A stretch of 64,000 nt of DNA from an uncultured Flavobacteriales bacterium (GCA_946482515.1 CAMLRS010000009.1:62001-126000); one strand, 5' to 3'. Shown: positions 8,922-17,873, counted from the stretch's first letter. A program made the numbers and translations. Notes: generated by a model from the sequence alone, not told the origin.

Positions 8922-9357
8922 AATTCAGAATGCACAATTGGTTTTGTCGGTAATAGTCTGTATATTAAGGTATATGAGACCAAATATTGTAAAAGACAAA
9001 AGCTTCGATTTTTCACTTCGAATCATTCGTACTTACCGCTATCTTGCTGAAGAAAAACGAGAATTCGTGTTATCCAAACAACTGCTTCGGAGTGGAACTG
9101 CAATCGGGGCACGGATACGTGAATCAGAACGTGCAGAAAGTAAAGCTGATTTTATTCATAAGCTGTCCATTTCACTGAAAGAAGCCAATGAAACGGCCTA
9201 TTGGATCGATTTACTTCACCAATCTGCCTATATAGAAGAACCATTCTTCCTGGAATTACATCCCAAAATAGATGAGCTGAATCGCTTACTGACTGCTATC
9301 TTAAAATCAAGTAAATCTAACCGCTAATCTCCTGAAACAATTGTGCATTTTGAATTC
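8921..9357. repeat. Inverted-repeat element carrying a four-helix-bundle gene
   Basis: A 20-bp left arm (8921-8940, GAATTCAGAATGCACAATTG) and right arm (9338-9357) are reverse complements with one mismatch. They bracket exactly one gene, the four-helix-bundle ORF. The left arm begins at the last base of the preceding stop codon. The AT-rich GAATTCTGAATTCTGCATT continues past the right arm. This suggests a discrete inserted unit. Confidence 0.75.
8974..9327 (+). CDS. Four helix bundle protein (S23 / 23S rRNA intervening-sequence family)
   Basis: A 117-residue all-helical protein of the S23/IVP family, first known from intervening sequences in 23S rRNA genes; here it stands alone. Characteristic features are DKSFDFSLRIIRTYRYL in helix 1, then KQLLRSGTAIGARIRESERAESKADFIHKLSISLKEANETAYWIDLL, the conserved SG-(T/A)-A-(I/V)-G...E...A....F..K...A.KE..E..YWL signature. 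Start at ATG 8974; a longer frame opens at 8731 inside the preceding gene and is rejected. The protein is thought to bind nucleic acid as a ring-like pentamer; cellular role unclear. It sits inside inverted repeats, unlike its neighbours. Confidence 0.9.
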   Translation: MRPNIVKDKSFDFSLRIIRTYRYLAEEKREFVLSKQLLRSGTAIGARIRESERAESKADFIHKLSISLKEANETAYWIDLLHQSAYIEEPFFLELHPKIDELNRLLTAILKSSKSNR

Positions 9358-9381
9358 TGAATTCTGCATTATCTTTAGTCC

Positions 9382-10647
9382 ATGTTATTGACCGTCGTTT
9401 TTGCCATTATTGCCGTTATCGGGCTTGCTGCCGCTTATCTTTTCTATTCAAAAAACAGCGGACTGATTGCCGAGCGTGATCGTTTGCGCGTATTGCACCA
9501 GGAAAGCGAGAAGGAAAAAGACGCGGCGATTATCCGTCATGCGCAAAGCGAGAAAGAAATCGATCTGCTGCGCGAATACCTGAAAACCGAGCGCGAAAAA
9601 CGCACCGCCGATGAGCAGCAATTGAAGGAACAGCTCACGGCTATCGCGAAAGACGTGGTACAACAGGGAAATTCGGCCATTAAGGTCGAAAACCGCTCAC
9701 AGCTCGAACAGCTGCTGCAGCCCTTCAAGGAAAAACTGGCGACGTTCGAACAGGAAGTACGCGAAAGCAAGGAGAAAAGCGTGCACCAGCATGCATCGAT
9801 GGAAACACTTGTCAAGGCCCTTTCGGAGCAGCATGCTCACATGAACAACACAGCGCAGAACCTGGCCGATGCCTTGCGCGGCGATCAGAAAACCCAGGGG
9901 AACTGGGGCGAGCTGGCTTTGGAGCGCATCCTTGAAATGAGCGGACTGCGGGAAGGCGCGGAATACGAAAAACAAGTCACGCTGCGGGATGAGCACAACC
10001 AGGTGCACCGACCGGATTTCCTGATCCGGTTGCCGGATAACAAGCACATCATCGTCGACTCCAAAGTTTCGCTGACGGCTTTCGAACGCTATATCAACGC
10101 GGAAAACGACGACATAAGAAGTATGGAGCTGAAAAATCACGTGCTATCCATCAACAACCACGTGAAACAGCTCGGCGATAAGAACTACAGCTACCTCGGC
10201 GGCCTGCAAACCCCTGAGTTCGTGCTCCTGTTCATCCCGATGGAAGCATCGTTTGCCCTGGCGATCAAATCCGAACCGGATATTTACAGTCGCGCGTGGG
10301 AAAAACGCGTGGTGATCGTTACGCCTTCTACCCTGCTCGCCACGCTGAAAACGATCGAAAGCATCTGGAAGCAGGAACGCCAGAATGCAAATGCGGTGAA
10401 CATTGCCATCGAAGCCGGACGACTCTACGATAAGTTCGTGGGCTTCATCGATGACCTTAAAAAAATTGAAAAGAACCAGCAAACCGTGAATACGAATTTC
10501 CGGGAAGCATTCGGGAAACTGTCGGAAGGACCGGGAAATATCGTTGGCAAGATCGAGAAGCTGAAGAAGCTCGGAGCAAAAGCGGGGAAACAAATCGATC
10601 CCACCCTGCTCGAAGATCCGTCCGACGATGCTGCTTCTGATGAGTAA
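9382..10647 (+). CDS. rmuC: DNA recombination protein RmuC
   Basis: A 421-residue RmuC-family protein, implicated in limiting inversions and recombination at repeats; predicted nuclease-like core. It has an N-terminal membrane anchor (residues 1-21, LLTVVFAIIAVIGLAAAYLFY), a long coiled coil (about 25-150, rich in E, K, Q), then the RmuC core. The core includes GNWGELALERILEMSGLREGAEYEKQ, RPDFLIRLPDNKHIIVDSKVSLTAFERY and FVLLFIPMEASFALAI. The D-(16)-DSK arrangement is PD-(D/E)XK-like. The C-terminus is lysine-rich, then acidic. It stands alone after the S23 element. Confidence 0.93.
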   Translation: MLLTVVFAIIAVIGLAAAYLFYSKNSGLIAERDRLRVLHQESEKEKDAAIIRHAQSEKEIDLLREYLKTEREKRTADEQQLKEQLTAIAKDVVQQGNSAIKVENRSQLEQLLQPFKEKLATFEQEVRESKEKSVHQHASMETLVKALSEQHAHMNNTAQNLADALRGDQKTQGNWGELALERILEMSGLREGAEYEKQVTLRDEHNQVHRPDFLIRLPDNKHIIVDSKVSLTAFERYINAENDDIRSMELKNHVLSINNHVKQLGDKNYSYLGGLQTPEFVLLFIPMEASFALAIKSEPDIYSRAWEKRVVIVTPSTLLATLKTIESIWKQERQNANAVNIAIEAGRLYDKFVGFIDDLKKIEKNQQTVNTNFREAFGKLSEGPGNIVGKIEKLKKLGAKAGKQIDPTLLEDPSDDAASDE

Positions 10648-10664
10648 TCATCACCGTTGAAATA

Positions 10665-10693
10665 GAAAAGCCCCTCTGCTTTCACAAAGGGGC
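10665..10693 (-). terminator. Terminator of the T9SS cargo gene (minus strand)
   Basis: Stem GCCCCT / AGGGGC with a 12-nt loop, followed on the minus strand by TTTTCT. It lies between the convergent rmuC and T9SS cargo genes, 21 nt past the latter's stop. Confidence 0.6.
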
Positions 10694-10713
10694 CTCTTCA
10701 GTAGAAAAAGTTA

Positions 10714-12426
10714 TTATTTATTCACGACCAGCTTCTGCGTATGAACGCCTTTTGCCGTCACGATCGCTACCTGGTACACACCATTCTGCAGCACCGTCAC
10801 CAACAATTCGTTGCCAGTTACTGAAGCTGCATCCAGTACCAGCTTGCCTGTCAAATCATAGACTTTTGCCGACAATACGTCCGCGCCGCTGAAACGGATG
10901 GTTTCTTTAGCAGGATTCGGGTACATCGAGATCGTTTCAGTTGTGATATCGCCAAGAGACAGCGTGGTATTGACGTTGTGCGTCGTATTCGTTACAATCG
11001 CCGGGTTGAAGTCGAAATAGATGTTCGCGGTGTTGTCGATCGCACTGCCTTCACCAAGACCAGCAATTTCTTTGATCTTGTACACGACAAATCCTTTACT
11101 TCCTTCTTCATCGACAGACGCAGGCGTGAGCATGATATTGTTGAACGTAAATGTTACGACGCGTGTTGTTGTGTTCACAGAGGTTGCTACACCGTGTTTC
11201 GAGCCCATTACTTCAAAGGTCGACAGGTCGAGGTTGTCGTCGATCTCGTCGGTGATCACCACGTTGTAGGCATCGCCATTCCCTTCGTTCTGGAAGTTGA
11301 TGGTGTATTGCAGGTCTTCCTGCACCTCCGGATCGATGTTCTCCGGTTTGTCTGTTAACTTGTTGTTCGGATCGTAAGAGTTCACAACGACAGTCGAGAA
11401 TTCATGTTCGTTGTTGCCTGGATCCGTATCGTTTGGATTGGTCACCGTGGCTATGAAGTCGAGCTGCGTGCCCGAAGCCACGGTTCCAGGGAAGGTGAAC
11501 GGAATCACAATACTTTCACAGTTAATTACTGCGGTGACATCGAAGGTCAGCACGTTACCCGAAACGTTTGCGTTCGTCAAACCTGCCGTGTTCGGCACAA
11601 GACCAAGACCTGCCGGAAATTCCAGGGAAACGGTCGCATCGGCTATATTACTGCACGCGATATTGCAGATATTGATATGAACATTACCTGTCTGCAACGG
11701 TGCAACGAATGCCCATGCATAAGAATACGCTATAGCGAAATTCGGGCTCGTTGCCGGAACGCTGCATGTGACTTCAATAACCGCCTGTGCAGGATTCGCC
11801 ATTCCATTCTGATTAAACGAAGTGATCGTGAAATCGGGAGACACCTGCGCCAGACCATTTCCTGTCATCCAGGCATCGTTCAAGCTCACCTGGTAAGGCA
11901 CATTGGCAGGGTCCAATCCGGTGTAATTAAAGTAGTTCGAATTTGGACTGATCGTTAGCGTGGTGCCATCCGCACCGGTGAAGTCATAGACTGCATCCTG
12001 ATAGCTGACTACTCCTGCCTGGTAGGTGGCAATAAAGATGTATGCGCAGCTTGTCGGGTCGCCTGCTTCAAATGCAACCGTAACCGGAGAGCCGACATTT
12101 GCCGCAGCCGTTCCGCTGTATACTGTAACGATCGCGGTGTAACTTCCCGGTGTTGCATAACCGTGCAGCATTTGAAAGGATTCGTTTGCGTTCGCAGCCT
12201 GCGTGAAGTTCAGGTTTTCCGTGTTTCCATCGCCCCAGTCTACAGTGATCACACCGCCTGTCTCAGGATTGATTCCCGATGTCACCGATATTAAAAGTTC
12301 ATTGATACAAGTTCCGGCGCTGATGGTGTCGTTGGCATCCCATGCATAGAACTCTTCCGTTTGTCCGAAGGCATTATTCCCTGCCAAACCGATGGTAAGT
12401 AATAAAAGAGCGTAGATCTTTTTCAT
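10714..12426 (-). CDS. T9SS type A sorting domain-containing secreted protein with DUF11-like repeats
   Basis: A 570-residue secreted protein. It has a signal peptide (residues 1-21, ending FGQ), then beta-sandwich modules (about 25-330) rich in Thr/Asn/Ala. A DUF11/DUF7619-like repeat follows (about 345-480: VVNSYDPNNKLTDKPENIDP...LQYTINFQNEGNGDAYNVVITDEIDDNLDLSTFEV...), which is common in surface proteins of Bacteroidota. The C-terminal sorting tail (about 495-570) has the SMYPNPA start and a GVYQVAIVTAKGVHTQKLVV end. It is probably displayed on or released from the cell surface. It is divergent from the UbiA operon across a 142-bp gap that lacks the TTGTCC repeats seen near 50 kb. Confidence 0.9.
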   Translation of the reverse strand: MKKIYALLLLTIGLAGNNAFGQTEEFYAWDANDTISAGTCINELLISVTSGINPETGGVITVDWGDGNTENLNFTQAANANESFQMLHGYATPGSYTAIVTVYSGTAAANVGSPVTVAFEAGDPTSCAYIFIATYQAGVVSYQDAVYDFTGADGTTLTISPNSNYFNYTGLDPANVPYQVSLNDAWMTGNGLAQVSPDFTITSFNQNGMANPAQAVIEVTCSVPATSPNFAIAYSYAWAFVAPLQTGNVHINICNIACSNIADATVSLEFPAGLGLVPNTAGLTNANVSGNVLTFDVTAVINCESIVIPFTFPGTVASGTQLDFIATVTNPNDTDPGNNEHEFSTVVVNSYDPNNKLTDKPENIDPEVQEDLQYTINFQNEGNGDAYNVVITDEIDDNLDLSTFEVMGSKHGVATSVNTTTRVVTFTFNNIMLTPASVDEEGSKGFVVYKIKEIAGLGEGSAIDNTANIYFDFNPAIVTNTTHNVNTTLSLGDITTETISMYPNPAKETIRFSGADVLSAKVYDLTGKLVLDAASVTGNELLVTVLQNGVYQVAIVTAKGVHTQKLVVNK

Positions 12427-12568
12427 AATGTTAAGTTGTTTAAGTAAGTACTCCCATTTCTTTCAAAAGGTTGTCTGGGCCGTAAGTTTTCAGAAAAACA
12501 ATGAAATGCACTAACAGAAAAACTAAAAACCGGTTGTTTTTCAATAAGCTGCGTATCTTGCGGCCGCA

Positions 12569-13492
12569 ATGATTTTCCTACTCGTACTACTCCTTTTTTC
12601 GCTGTTGCCGGCGTTGACGCTTTTGATCGTTCACCCATCCTTTGCCCGGGAACTGTGGCTGGACCTACGGCTGGAACGCATCATCCATTACTTCGTGCTG
12701 TACCTGTTTGGCTTTGTTTTGTACAACGATCGCCTGGAGCTGCTGGCGGAAACGCCCGTCGAGACGCTTCTTCAAACGGCACTGTACGCTGTTGTGCTGG
12801 TGTATTCGGCGCTGTTTGCCATTGCCAGCAATAACCGGGAAGACCTTGAGATCGACCGGATCACCAACACGAATCGTCCGCTGGTGAGGAAAACCGTCGA
12901 TCCGCAGCTATACATCCGCGTTTCGCGCATCAGCCTGGTGCTTTCGCTGCTGATTGCAGCACTGGCCGGAATGGAGCTGCTGATCACCATTGCAGGCATT
13001 TCACTCATTTATTTCCTGTATTCCTGTCGTCCGTTCAAGCTCAAACGCTACGTTTTCCTGGCCAAATTCCTCATTGGCATCAACTCGCTGCTTTCTGCCG
13101 TCTGCGGATTTTACGTTGCAGGTGGCGCTGTAAGCGATTTTCCTGTTTTCTGGCTGGTGTTTATCCTCGTCCCGGTTTCGCTCCTGGCCAATTTTGTAGA
13201 CCTGAAAGACACCGAAGGTGATCAAGCTGCCGGTATCCGGACCTTGCCTGTGCTCTACGGCGAAACCTTCACGCGGTATTTCATTGCCGTATGCGCATTG
13301 ATCGCCTATGTGATGGTAGGCTGCTATTTCGGATCGTTGTGGATCGCATTGTTACTGACCGGAACGTGCGGCGTGCATTTCTACCTTCTTTTTCGCAAAC
13401 CTTACCGTGAAAAGGCCCTGTTTCTGTTTCACAACAGCCTGTTTATCGGATTAATTAGTTTAGTTTTAAGCAGCCGTTTTATTTCCGATTAA
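12569..13492 (+). CDS. UbiA-family prenyltransferase
   Basis: A 307-residue polytopic inner-membrane protein, about eight to nine TM segments. Both aspartate-rich UbiA motifs are present: first motif SNNREDLEIDRITNTNRPLVRK (about 91-112) and second motif DLKDTEGDQAAGIRTLPVLYG (about 211-231). These bind prenyl diphosphate through Mg2+ and define prenyl transfer to an acceptor ring, sugar or glycerol phosphate. It matches neither MenA nor UbiA/COQ2 closely by context; no quinone genes are near. First gene of an operon whose next member is a secreted toroid protein 4 nt downstream. Acceptor unknown. Confidence 0.85.
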   Translation: MIFLLVLLLFSLLPALTLLIVHPSFARELWLDLRLERIIHYFVLYLFGFVLYNDRLELLAETPVETLLQTALYAVVLVYSALFAIASNNREDLEIDRITNTNRPLVRKTVDPQLYIRVSRISLVLSLLIAALAGMELLITIAGISLIYFLYSCRPFKLKRYVFLAKFLIGINSLLSAVCGFYVAGGAVSDFPVFWLVFILVPVSLLANFVDLKDTEGDQAAGIRTLPVLYGETFTRYFIAVCALIAYVMVGCYFGSLWIALLLTGTCGVHFYLLFRKPYREKALFLFHNSLFIGLISLVLSSRFISD

Positions 13493-13496
13493 CGCT

Positions 13497-14501
13497 TTGA
13501 GACATCGACTATTACTACTTTCCCTGCTAGTGGGCTGGCCCTTATCAGGCTGGGCGCAGCTCACGCAAACGGAACTTTCCGAAAGCGCCGACAAAGCTGC
13601 TGCTTTCCTGAAAAACGCACAGACATCTGACGGCGCCATTGCCGATTCTTCGAATGCCTTGTTCAATACCTGGGAAACCATTCTCGTTACCCATGCGCTG
13701 CTGGACCAGTTTTCCGCAAGCGACAGCACCATTCAGCGCGCCCTGGGGTGGCTTTCCCGGCAAACGAACCCACAAGGATTGATCTGTCACAACACCCGCT
13801 GCTCGGCCAGTTATTGTGTGGAAACATCTGCGGCTTACCTGCAATTGCTGCTTCGACTGGACAGCGCGAAAAACATTCGTTCGCAGCTGGATTTGATCGC
13901 GCAATTGCAGGAACCGAACGGCTCGTGGAAGATCGTCAACCCGGATGTTTACGAGCACACCGACTTCCCATCTGTGACGGCATTCGTACTGAACCTTTTT
14001 CGCAGCGCCAACTACCCGGCTGGTAATACAGCTGCCGCACAGGCTTTTATCCGATCCAATCAGCTGCAAGACGGCTCGCTGGGACAAAGCTGGGAATATT
14101 ATGGCTGCCCAGGCTATGCGCTCTGGCAATGTCTTCCGGTGCTGCGATCCGACAGTACACACCGCGAAGCCTGGCAAAAAAGCCTCGATTTCATTCTTTC
14201 CAGTCAATTACCCGACGGCAGCTGGTACACGATCGATCCGACCAAAGTCAACAACACTTCGGCACAGCTGCAAACGGCTTTTATGCTGCACTGTCTGCTT
14301 CCCGAAACCGACACGGCTTCGCGTGCTGCGTTCAGCCGGGGCATGCGTTTCCTGCTCGATTCCCAACAGGAAAACGGTGCGTGGGACGGCGGACTTTTTC
14401 CCATTCCGAATGCACGGTATAAAAAACGGGAATACCTGGTGGCCACAGCGTTGATCTACCGTTTGCTCATTGCTTCCCAACAAACGCTTCCTCATGAGTA
14501 A
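13497..14501 (+). CDS. Secreted alpha/alpha-toroid (prenyltransferase/squalene-oxidase repeat) protein
   Basis: A 334-residue protein with a TTG start, signal peptide (MRHRLLLLSLLVGWPLSGWAQ) and about six helical-hairpin repeats of the terpene-cyclase/protein-prenyltransferase type. Each repeat has a DGS/NGS-(W/L) turn (SDGAIADS, PNGSWKIV, QDGSLGQSW, PDGSWYTI, ENGAWDGG). I see no DxDD motif as in squalene-hopene cyclase, so class II cyclase activity is not supported. The export signal also places it in the periplasm, away from cytosolic isoprenoids. Cysteines cluster near residues 97-107 (CHNTRCSASYC). It is the second gene of the UbiA operon and its stop overlaps the next start (ATGAGTAA). 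Confidence 0.75.
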   Translation: MRHRLLLLSLLVGWPLSGWAQLTQTELSESADKAAAFLKNAQTSDGAIADSSNALFNTWETILVTHALLDQFSASDSTIQRALGWLSRQTNPQGLICHNTRCSASYCVETSAAYLQLLLRLDSAKNIRSQLDLIAQLQEPNGSWKIVNPDVYEHTDFPSVTAFVLNLFRSANYPAGNTAAAQAFIRSNQLQDGSLGQSWEYYGCPGYALWQCLPVLRSDSTHREAWQKSLDFILSSQLPDGSWYTIDPTKVNNTSAQLQTAFMLHCLLPETDTASRAAFSRGMRFLLDSQQENGAWDGGLFPIPNARYKKREYLVATALIYRLLIASQQTLPHE

Positions 14502-15387
14502 AATGATAGCAATTGTCGCGTTAATGGCGGTGCTTTCCAGCTGCTTTTCCGCACGCATGCAGCCATCCGAAACGGTATTGGGATTACAGCCGAACACGGC
14601 CAAAGTATACATCCTGTCAACGTTTCCGAGCGACACCAGCGGCATTTTCCTGAGCACGCTGATTGTTCAGGATACGAATAACGATGTGCTGGCTTTTGTC
14701 TACAACCGAAACATGCCCATCATCTCCGACACCCGCTATTTCGCCGACAGCATCCAATCGTTCAATCCGAAGACGTTTCCCGTTATCGTAAAATCCGTTT
14801 ACCCGGATTCACTTGCGCTGGGCTTTCGGTTTTCACTCGATCGTGACAACATCAGCTTTGCTTCACCGAACCACGGCACCCAGTATCAGCTCACTTTTCC
14901 AAAACAACAACCTTTTGCGGTTAGCGCCTCGGCAACCGATTTCCGGATCAGCACCGCAGCCCCCTTCGACGCAACGCTGGAAGAGCTGAACGGCCGGACA
15001 GTTAACCAATCTTCGAAGGTGGCGCTGCATGTACTGGATAACAGCACACCGCTTTTCGGGCAAAGAGACCGGGAACATTTTTACTGGCTCGATTGCCAGA
15101 TCAACGACAGCCTGACACACAGCCTGTTCCTGTCAAAACAGGCGTCCGGGGAAACGACGATCCTATACACAACATTTCCGCCATTGAAAGGCGTGGAAAT
15201 CACAACACAACCTCATGAAGTCAGTGATTTGAGTATTTCGTTGCAGCTCGTCAACGGAACAATACTGATCAGACCTGTTGATGAACAGCAATTGCCACAC
15301 GACCGAAAAGATCCTTACTGGGTCGGTGCTGTGGAATTGATTCAAAACGACCAAGCAATCGGTACCGGCATTCTTTATAAGCTTTAG
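14494..15387 (+). CDS. Hypothetical lipoprotein in UbiA operon
   Basis: A 297-residue predicted lipoprotein: MSKMIAIVALMAVLSSCFSA, lipobox LSSC with acylated Cys17. The mature part appears all-beta with many short strands (VYILSTFPSDTSGIFLSTLIVQD, LALGFRFSLDRDNISFASPNHGTQYQLTFPKQQPF). The start at 14494 overlaps the previous gene by 8 nt, so the two are translationally coupled. An upstream ATG at 14470 is in frame but would bury the signal peptide. I recognise no family. Its place between a secreted toroid protein and a polytopic membrane protein suggests an envelope complex. Confidence 0.75.
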   Translation: MSKMIAIVALMAVLSSCFSARMQPSETVLGLQPNTAKVYILSTFPSDTSGIFLSTLIVQDTNNDVLAFVYNRNMPIISDTRYFADSIQSFNPKTFPVIVKSVYPDSLALGFRFSLDRDNISFASPNHGTQYQLTFPKQQPFAVSASATDFRISTAAPFDATLEELNGRTVNQSSKVALHVLDNSTPLFGQRDREHFYWLDCQINDSLTHSLFLSKQASGETTILYTTFPPLKGVEITTQPHEVSDLSISLQLVNGTILIRPVDEQQLPHDRKDPYWVGAVELIQNDQAIGTGILYKL

Positions 15388-15390
15388 CAC

Positions 15391-16611
15391 ATGCGTAAAC
15401 TCCAGGCTCTTTTTCTCAATATCGTCGCGAAGATCGAAGACTATCCGCTTCCACTCAAGCGGTATTTTCTTTTGTTTGCCGCTATTCTCAGCGTGCGATT
15501 GTGTTTGGAGTTTTTTGCCAATCAGCGTCTGTTCCGAGTGGATGACGTGATCCATATCGGCCTCTGGTTCATTTTCATTGTGGAAGCTTTTATGCTGCAG
15601 CTGCATGTATTTTCCGGCGCACAGGTGGAACGCATCGTAAAACTCGTGGTTTGTTGTTTTTCCATTGCACTGACCGCTCCGTTGATCGACCTGGTGGTTT
15701 CACAGGGCAAGTTTTCGAAGATGAATTATTTGTCGATCAATTCGGCCGGTGATCTGCTCTGGTCGTATATCACCATCGGCGGGGCCAGCCTGAGCCGCGG
15801 AGCTACTATTGGGATTCGGATCGAAATCGTCTTGCTCGTACTGGCCAGCTTCAACTACGTGTATGTGAAAACCGGCAGCCTGCTACGGGCGCTGGTCGGC
15901 ACGTTTTCGATCTATACCGTGCTGTTCCTTTCCGGCGCGATTCCCTTTTTCATGGGGCTGCTCAACACGGCTTTCAACCTGCAATACAGCCCCGACGATC
16001 AGTCTTCCGTTTCGCTGTTGTTCACGCTGGACATCCTGTTGTTCCTCGTATTGGCCTCTCGCTACAACCGAAAGCTGATCCGGTTTCGTTTTTCGCTCAT
16101 CTCCTGCTTCCGTTTCGTTGTTGCTGTCGGCCTGATTGTTTGGGGTGCTTTACTAGCGTTGGAACAGTATCCAAGCAATTGGAAGCTCAATCCGACCACT
16201 ATCTACTACTTTCCGCTGCTGGCAATTGTCGTATTGGTGCTGTTTGCCTACGACAATTTAGGCCGAAATCCGCTGCGGGATGAAAGCACTTTTCACAGGC
16301 AAAACGGCATCCTGGCAGTCGTAGCGCTTACAGCTACCTGCATTTCCTTTCACACCCTGTTTGCCGTTATGCTTGCGTGGGGAATCCTGTTTTTTCTGTA
16401 TGAAAAACCGTTATTATTCAAAAATGTGCCTTATTTATCACAGCTGTTGCAAGCCTGCCTGGCTTGTGTGTGCCTGTTCATGGGCTATATGACCTTCGGA
16501 GCCCCTATGATAGGGATAGACAGCATACTGCTCTTTCTGATTTTAATCGCTTCGTTTTCAATATCTTTGGCACATCATTTATTAGTTCGACCAAAAAAAG
16601 GCGATTCATGA
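15391..16611 (+). CDS. Polytopic membrane protein in UbiA operon
   Basis: A 406-residue inner-membrane protein with roughly eleven to thirteen hydrophobic segments. The C-terminal third (AYDNLGRNPLRDESTFHRQNGILAV... then LAWGILFFLYEKPLLFKNVPYLSQLLQACLACVCLFMGY) faintly resembles the first-motif and YS-PPL-(F/L)K regions of UbiA proteins but lacks the aspartate pair. It could be a degenerate, non-catalytic UbiA relative, which is inference only. It starts 3 nt after the lipoprotein stop and overlaps the next gene by 4 nt (ATGA). Confidence 0.7.
   Translation: MRKLQALFLNIVAKIEDYPLPLKRYFLLFAAILSVRLCLEFFANQRLFRVDDVIHIGLWFIFIVEAFMLQLHVFSGAQVERIVKLVVCCFSIALTAPLIDLVVSQGKFSKMNYLSINSAGDLLWSYITIGGASLSRGATIGIRIEIVLLVLASFNYVYVKTGSLLRALVGTFSIYTVLFLSGAIPFFMGLLNTAFNLQYSPDDQSSVSLLFTLDILLFLVLASRYNRKLIRFRFSLISCFRFVVAVGLIVWGALLALEQYPSNWKLNPTTIYYFPLLAIVVLVLFAYDNLGRNPLRDESTFHRQNGILAVVALTATCISFHTLFAVMLAWGILFFLYEKPLLFKNVPYLSQLLQACLACVCLFMGYMTFGAPMIGIDSILLFLILIASFSISLAHHLLVRPKKGDS
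16562..16569 (+). promoter_or_regulatory. Internal -7 box TATCTTTG before the T9SS gene
   Basis: Exact TAnnTTTG match inside the 3' end of the membrane-protein gene, 38 nt before the ATG at 16608. It may give the last operon gene extra expression of its own. Confidence 0.35.
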
Positions 16612-17873
16612 AACTACTACTACATCGCTCCTTCTGCTGCGGCTTCTTTTTTCTTATTGGTGTTTTTCACGGGTTTTCTCAGACCACTATCTGGTCCGAC
16701 AATTTCAATAATGGCTGTGCATCCAATTGCATTGCAAACACCTGGAATGGCTGGACCATACAGGATAATGTAGGCGGAACGACCGGCGGTGCTCCCAATA
16801 ACTGGTTCGTGAGCTGCGCCGAGGAAGGCATTACGCCTCCGGGTTGCGGATCGTCGTGTATCGGCGATGCTTCGCTGCACATAGGCGCTAACCCGGGAGC
16901 CGGAGGTGACATGGGAGCCAGCTACAACGAAACCGGTGTTACGAACGCCACTTTCCGGATGGCGGTTTCGCCTGCGATCAACACAACCGGTTATGCGGGA
17001 ATCACATTGGCATTCGATTTCATTGCGTTCGGAAGCGCGGCCTGCAGCGACGATCGTGCCCAGCTGCGTTTAAGTACCGACGGTGGTGCTACCTGGCCCG
17101 CTGGCTACCAATACTGTCTGAGCAGCGTTTGCTGTGGTGCCTGCAACGGCTACAGCCAGGGACAATGGACAGCCTATTCGCTTGCCCTTCCGGCAGCATT
17201 CGACAACAACCCGAACGTACGCGTGGCTTTCCACTGGATGAACAACGGAAACGGATCAGGAACCGATCCTTCCGTGGCGATTGACGATGTGCGTCTGACA
17301 GTACCGACGGCGCTTTCGACTGATCTTATCCATTTTTCGGCACAAAAGGAATCGAAAGGTACCAAAGTGAACTGGACGGCCAGCAATGAAATTGATTTCT
17401 CCCACTACGAGCTCGAGCGCTCTGTGGACGGATCGAATTTTTCCAAGATCTATATTGTTGCCGGCAACTGCCCGCCCAACGCGACCTGTGATTACCAGCA
17501 TAAGGACATCGATTTTAGCTCGGTTGTTTATTACCGCCTGAAAATGGTAGACAAAAACGGTGAAGCTGTGCACTCCGATATCATCAGCCTGGACCCAACG
17601 GTTTCCAATTCGACCGATTTTTCGCTGATCTCGAATTTCGTGTTCGGGGACGAGCTGCAGGTCAAAATCGATGCGAAACGCAGGGCATCAGCAACCTTCT
17701 CGCTTTACAACATCTCCGGGAAGCTGGTGGTTTCGGAAAAAGACGTGGCGATCAAAACCGGTTTCAATCAACGTTCGATGGATCTGAGCAAGCTCACCGA
17801 CGGCGTTTATATCCTGAAAGTCTACCTGGAAGGCACCGACAAGGTGTTGAGCGGGAAAGTCATTAAGAACTAG
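16608..17873 (+). CDS. T9SS type A sorting domain-containing secreted protein, Cys-rich jelly-roll
   Basis: A 421-residue secreted protein. Signal peptide 1-24 (ending GFSQ). A cysteine-rich galactose-binding/MAM-like jelly-roll lies at about 25-250 (IWSDNFNNGC...WTIQDN...GNGSGTDPSVAIDDVRLTV). An FN3-like linker segment follows (FSAQKESKGTKVNWTASNEIDFSHYELERSVDGSNF, about 270-305). The C-terminal T9SS tail ends GVYILKVYLEGTDKVLSGKVIKN. The ATG overlaps the upstream stop (ATGA), so it is the fifth gene of the UbiA operon. Earlier in-frame starts at 16464 lie inside the upstream gene and lack a signal peptide. Confidence 0.88.
   Translation: MKLLLHRSFCCGFFFLIGVFHGFSQTTIWSDNFNNGCASNCIANTWNGWTIQDNVGGTTGGAPNNWFVSCAEEGITPPGCGSSCIGDASLHIGANPGAGGDMGASYNETGVTNATFRMAVSPAINTTGYAGITLAFDFIAFGSAACSDDRAQLRLSTDGGATWPAGYQYCLSSVCCGACNGYSQGQWTAYSLALPAAFDNNPNVRVAFHWMNNGNGSGTDPSVAIDDVRLTVPTALSTDLIHFSAQKESKGTKVNWTASNEIDFSHYELERSVDGSNFSKIYIVAGNCPPNATCDYQHKDIDFSSVVYYRLKMVDKNGEAVHSDIISLDPTVSNSTDFSLISNFVFGDELQVKIDAKRRASATFSLYNISGKLVVSEKDVAIKTGFNQRSMDLSKLTDGVYILKVYLEGTDKVLSGKVIKN

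Noticed and set aside
8974..9327. Intervening sequence inside a 23S rRNA gene
   Set aside because: The S23-family ORF is present but no rRNA sequence surrounds it; the flanks are protein genes and inverted repeats.
13497..14501. Squalene-hopene cyclase
   Set aside because: The toroid repeats fit, but the protein is half the usual length, exported, and lacks the DxDD catalytic motif.
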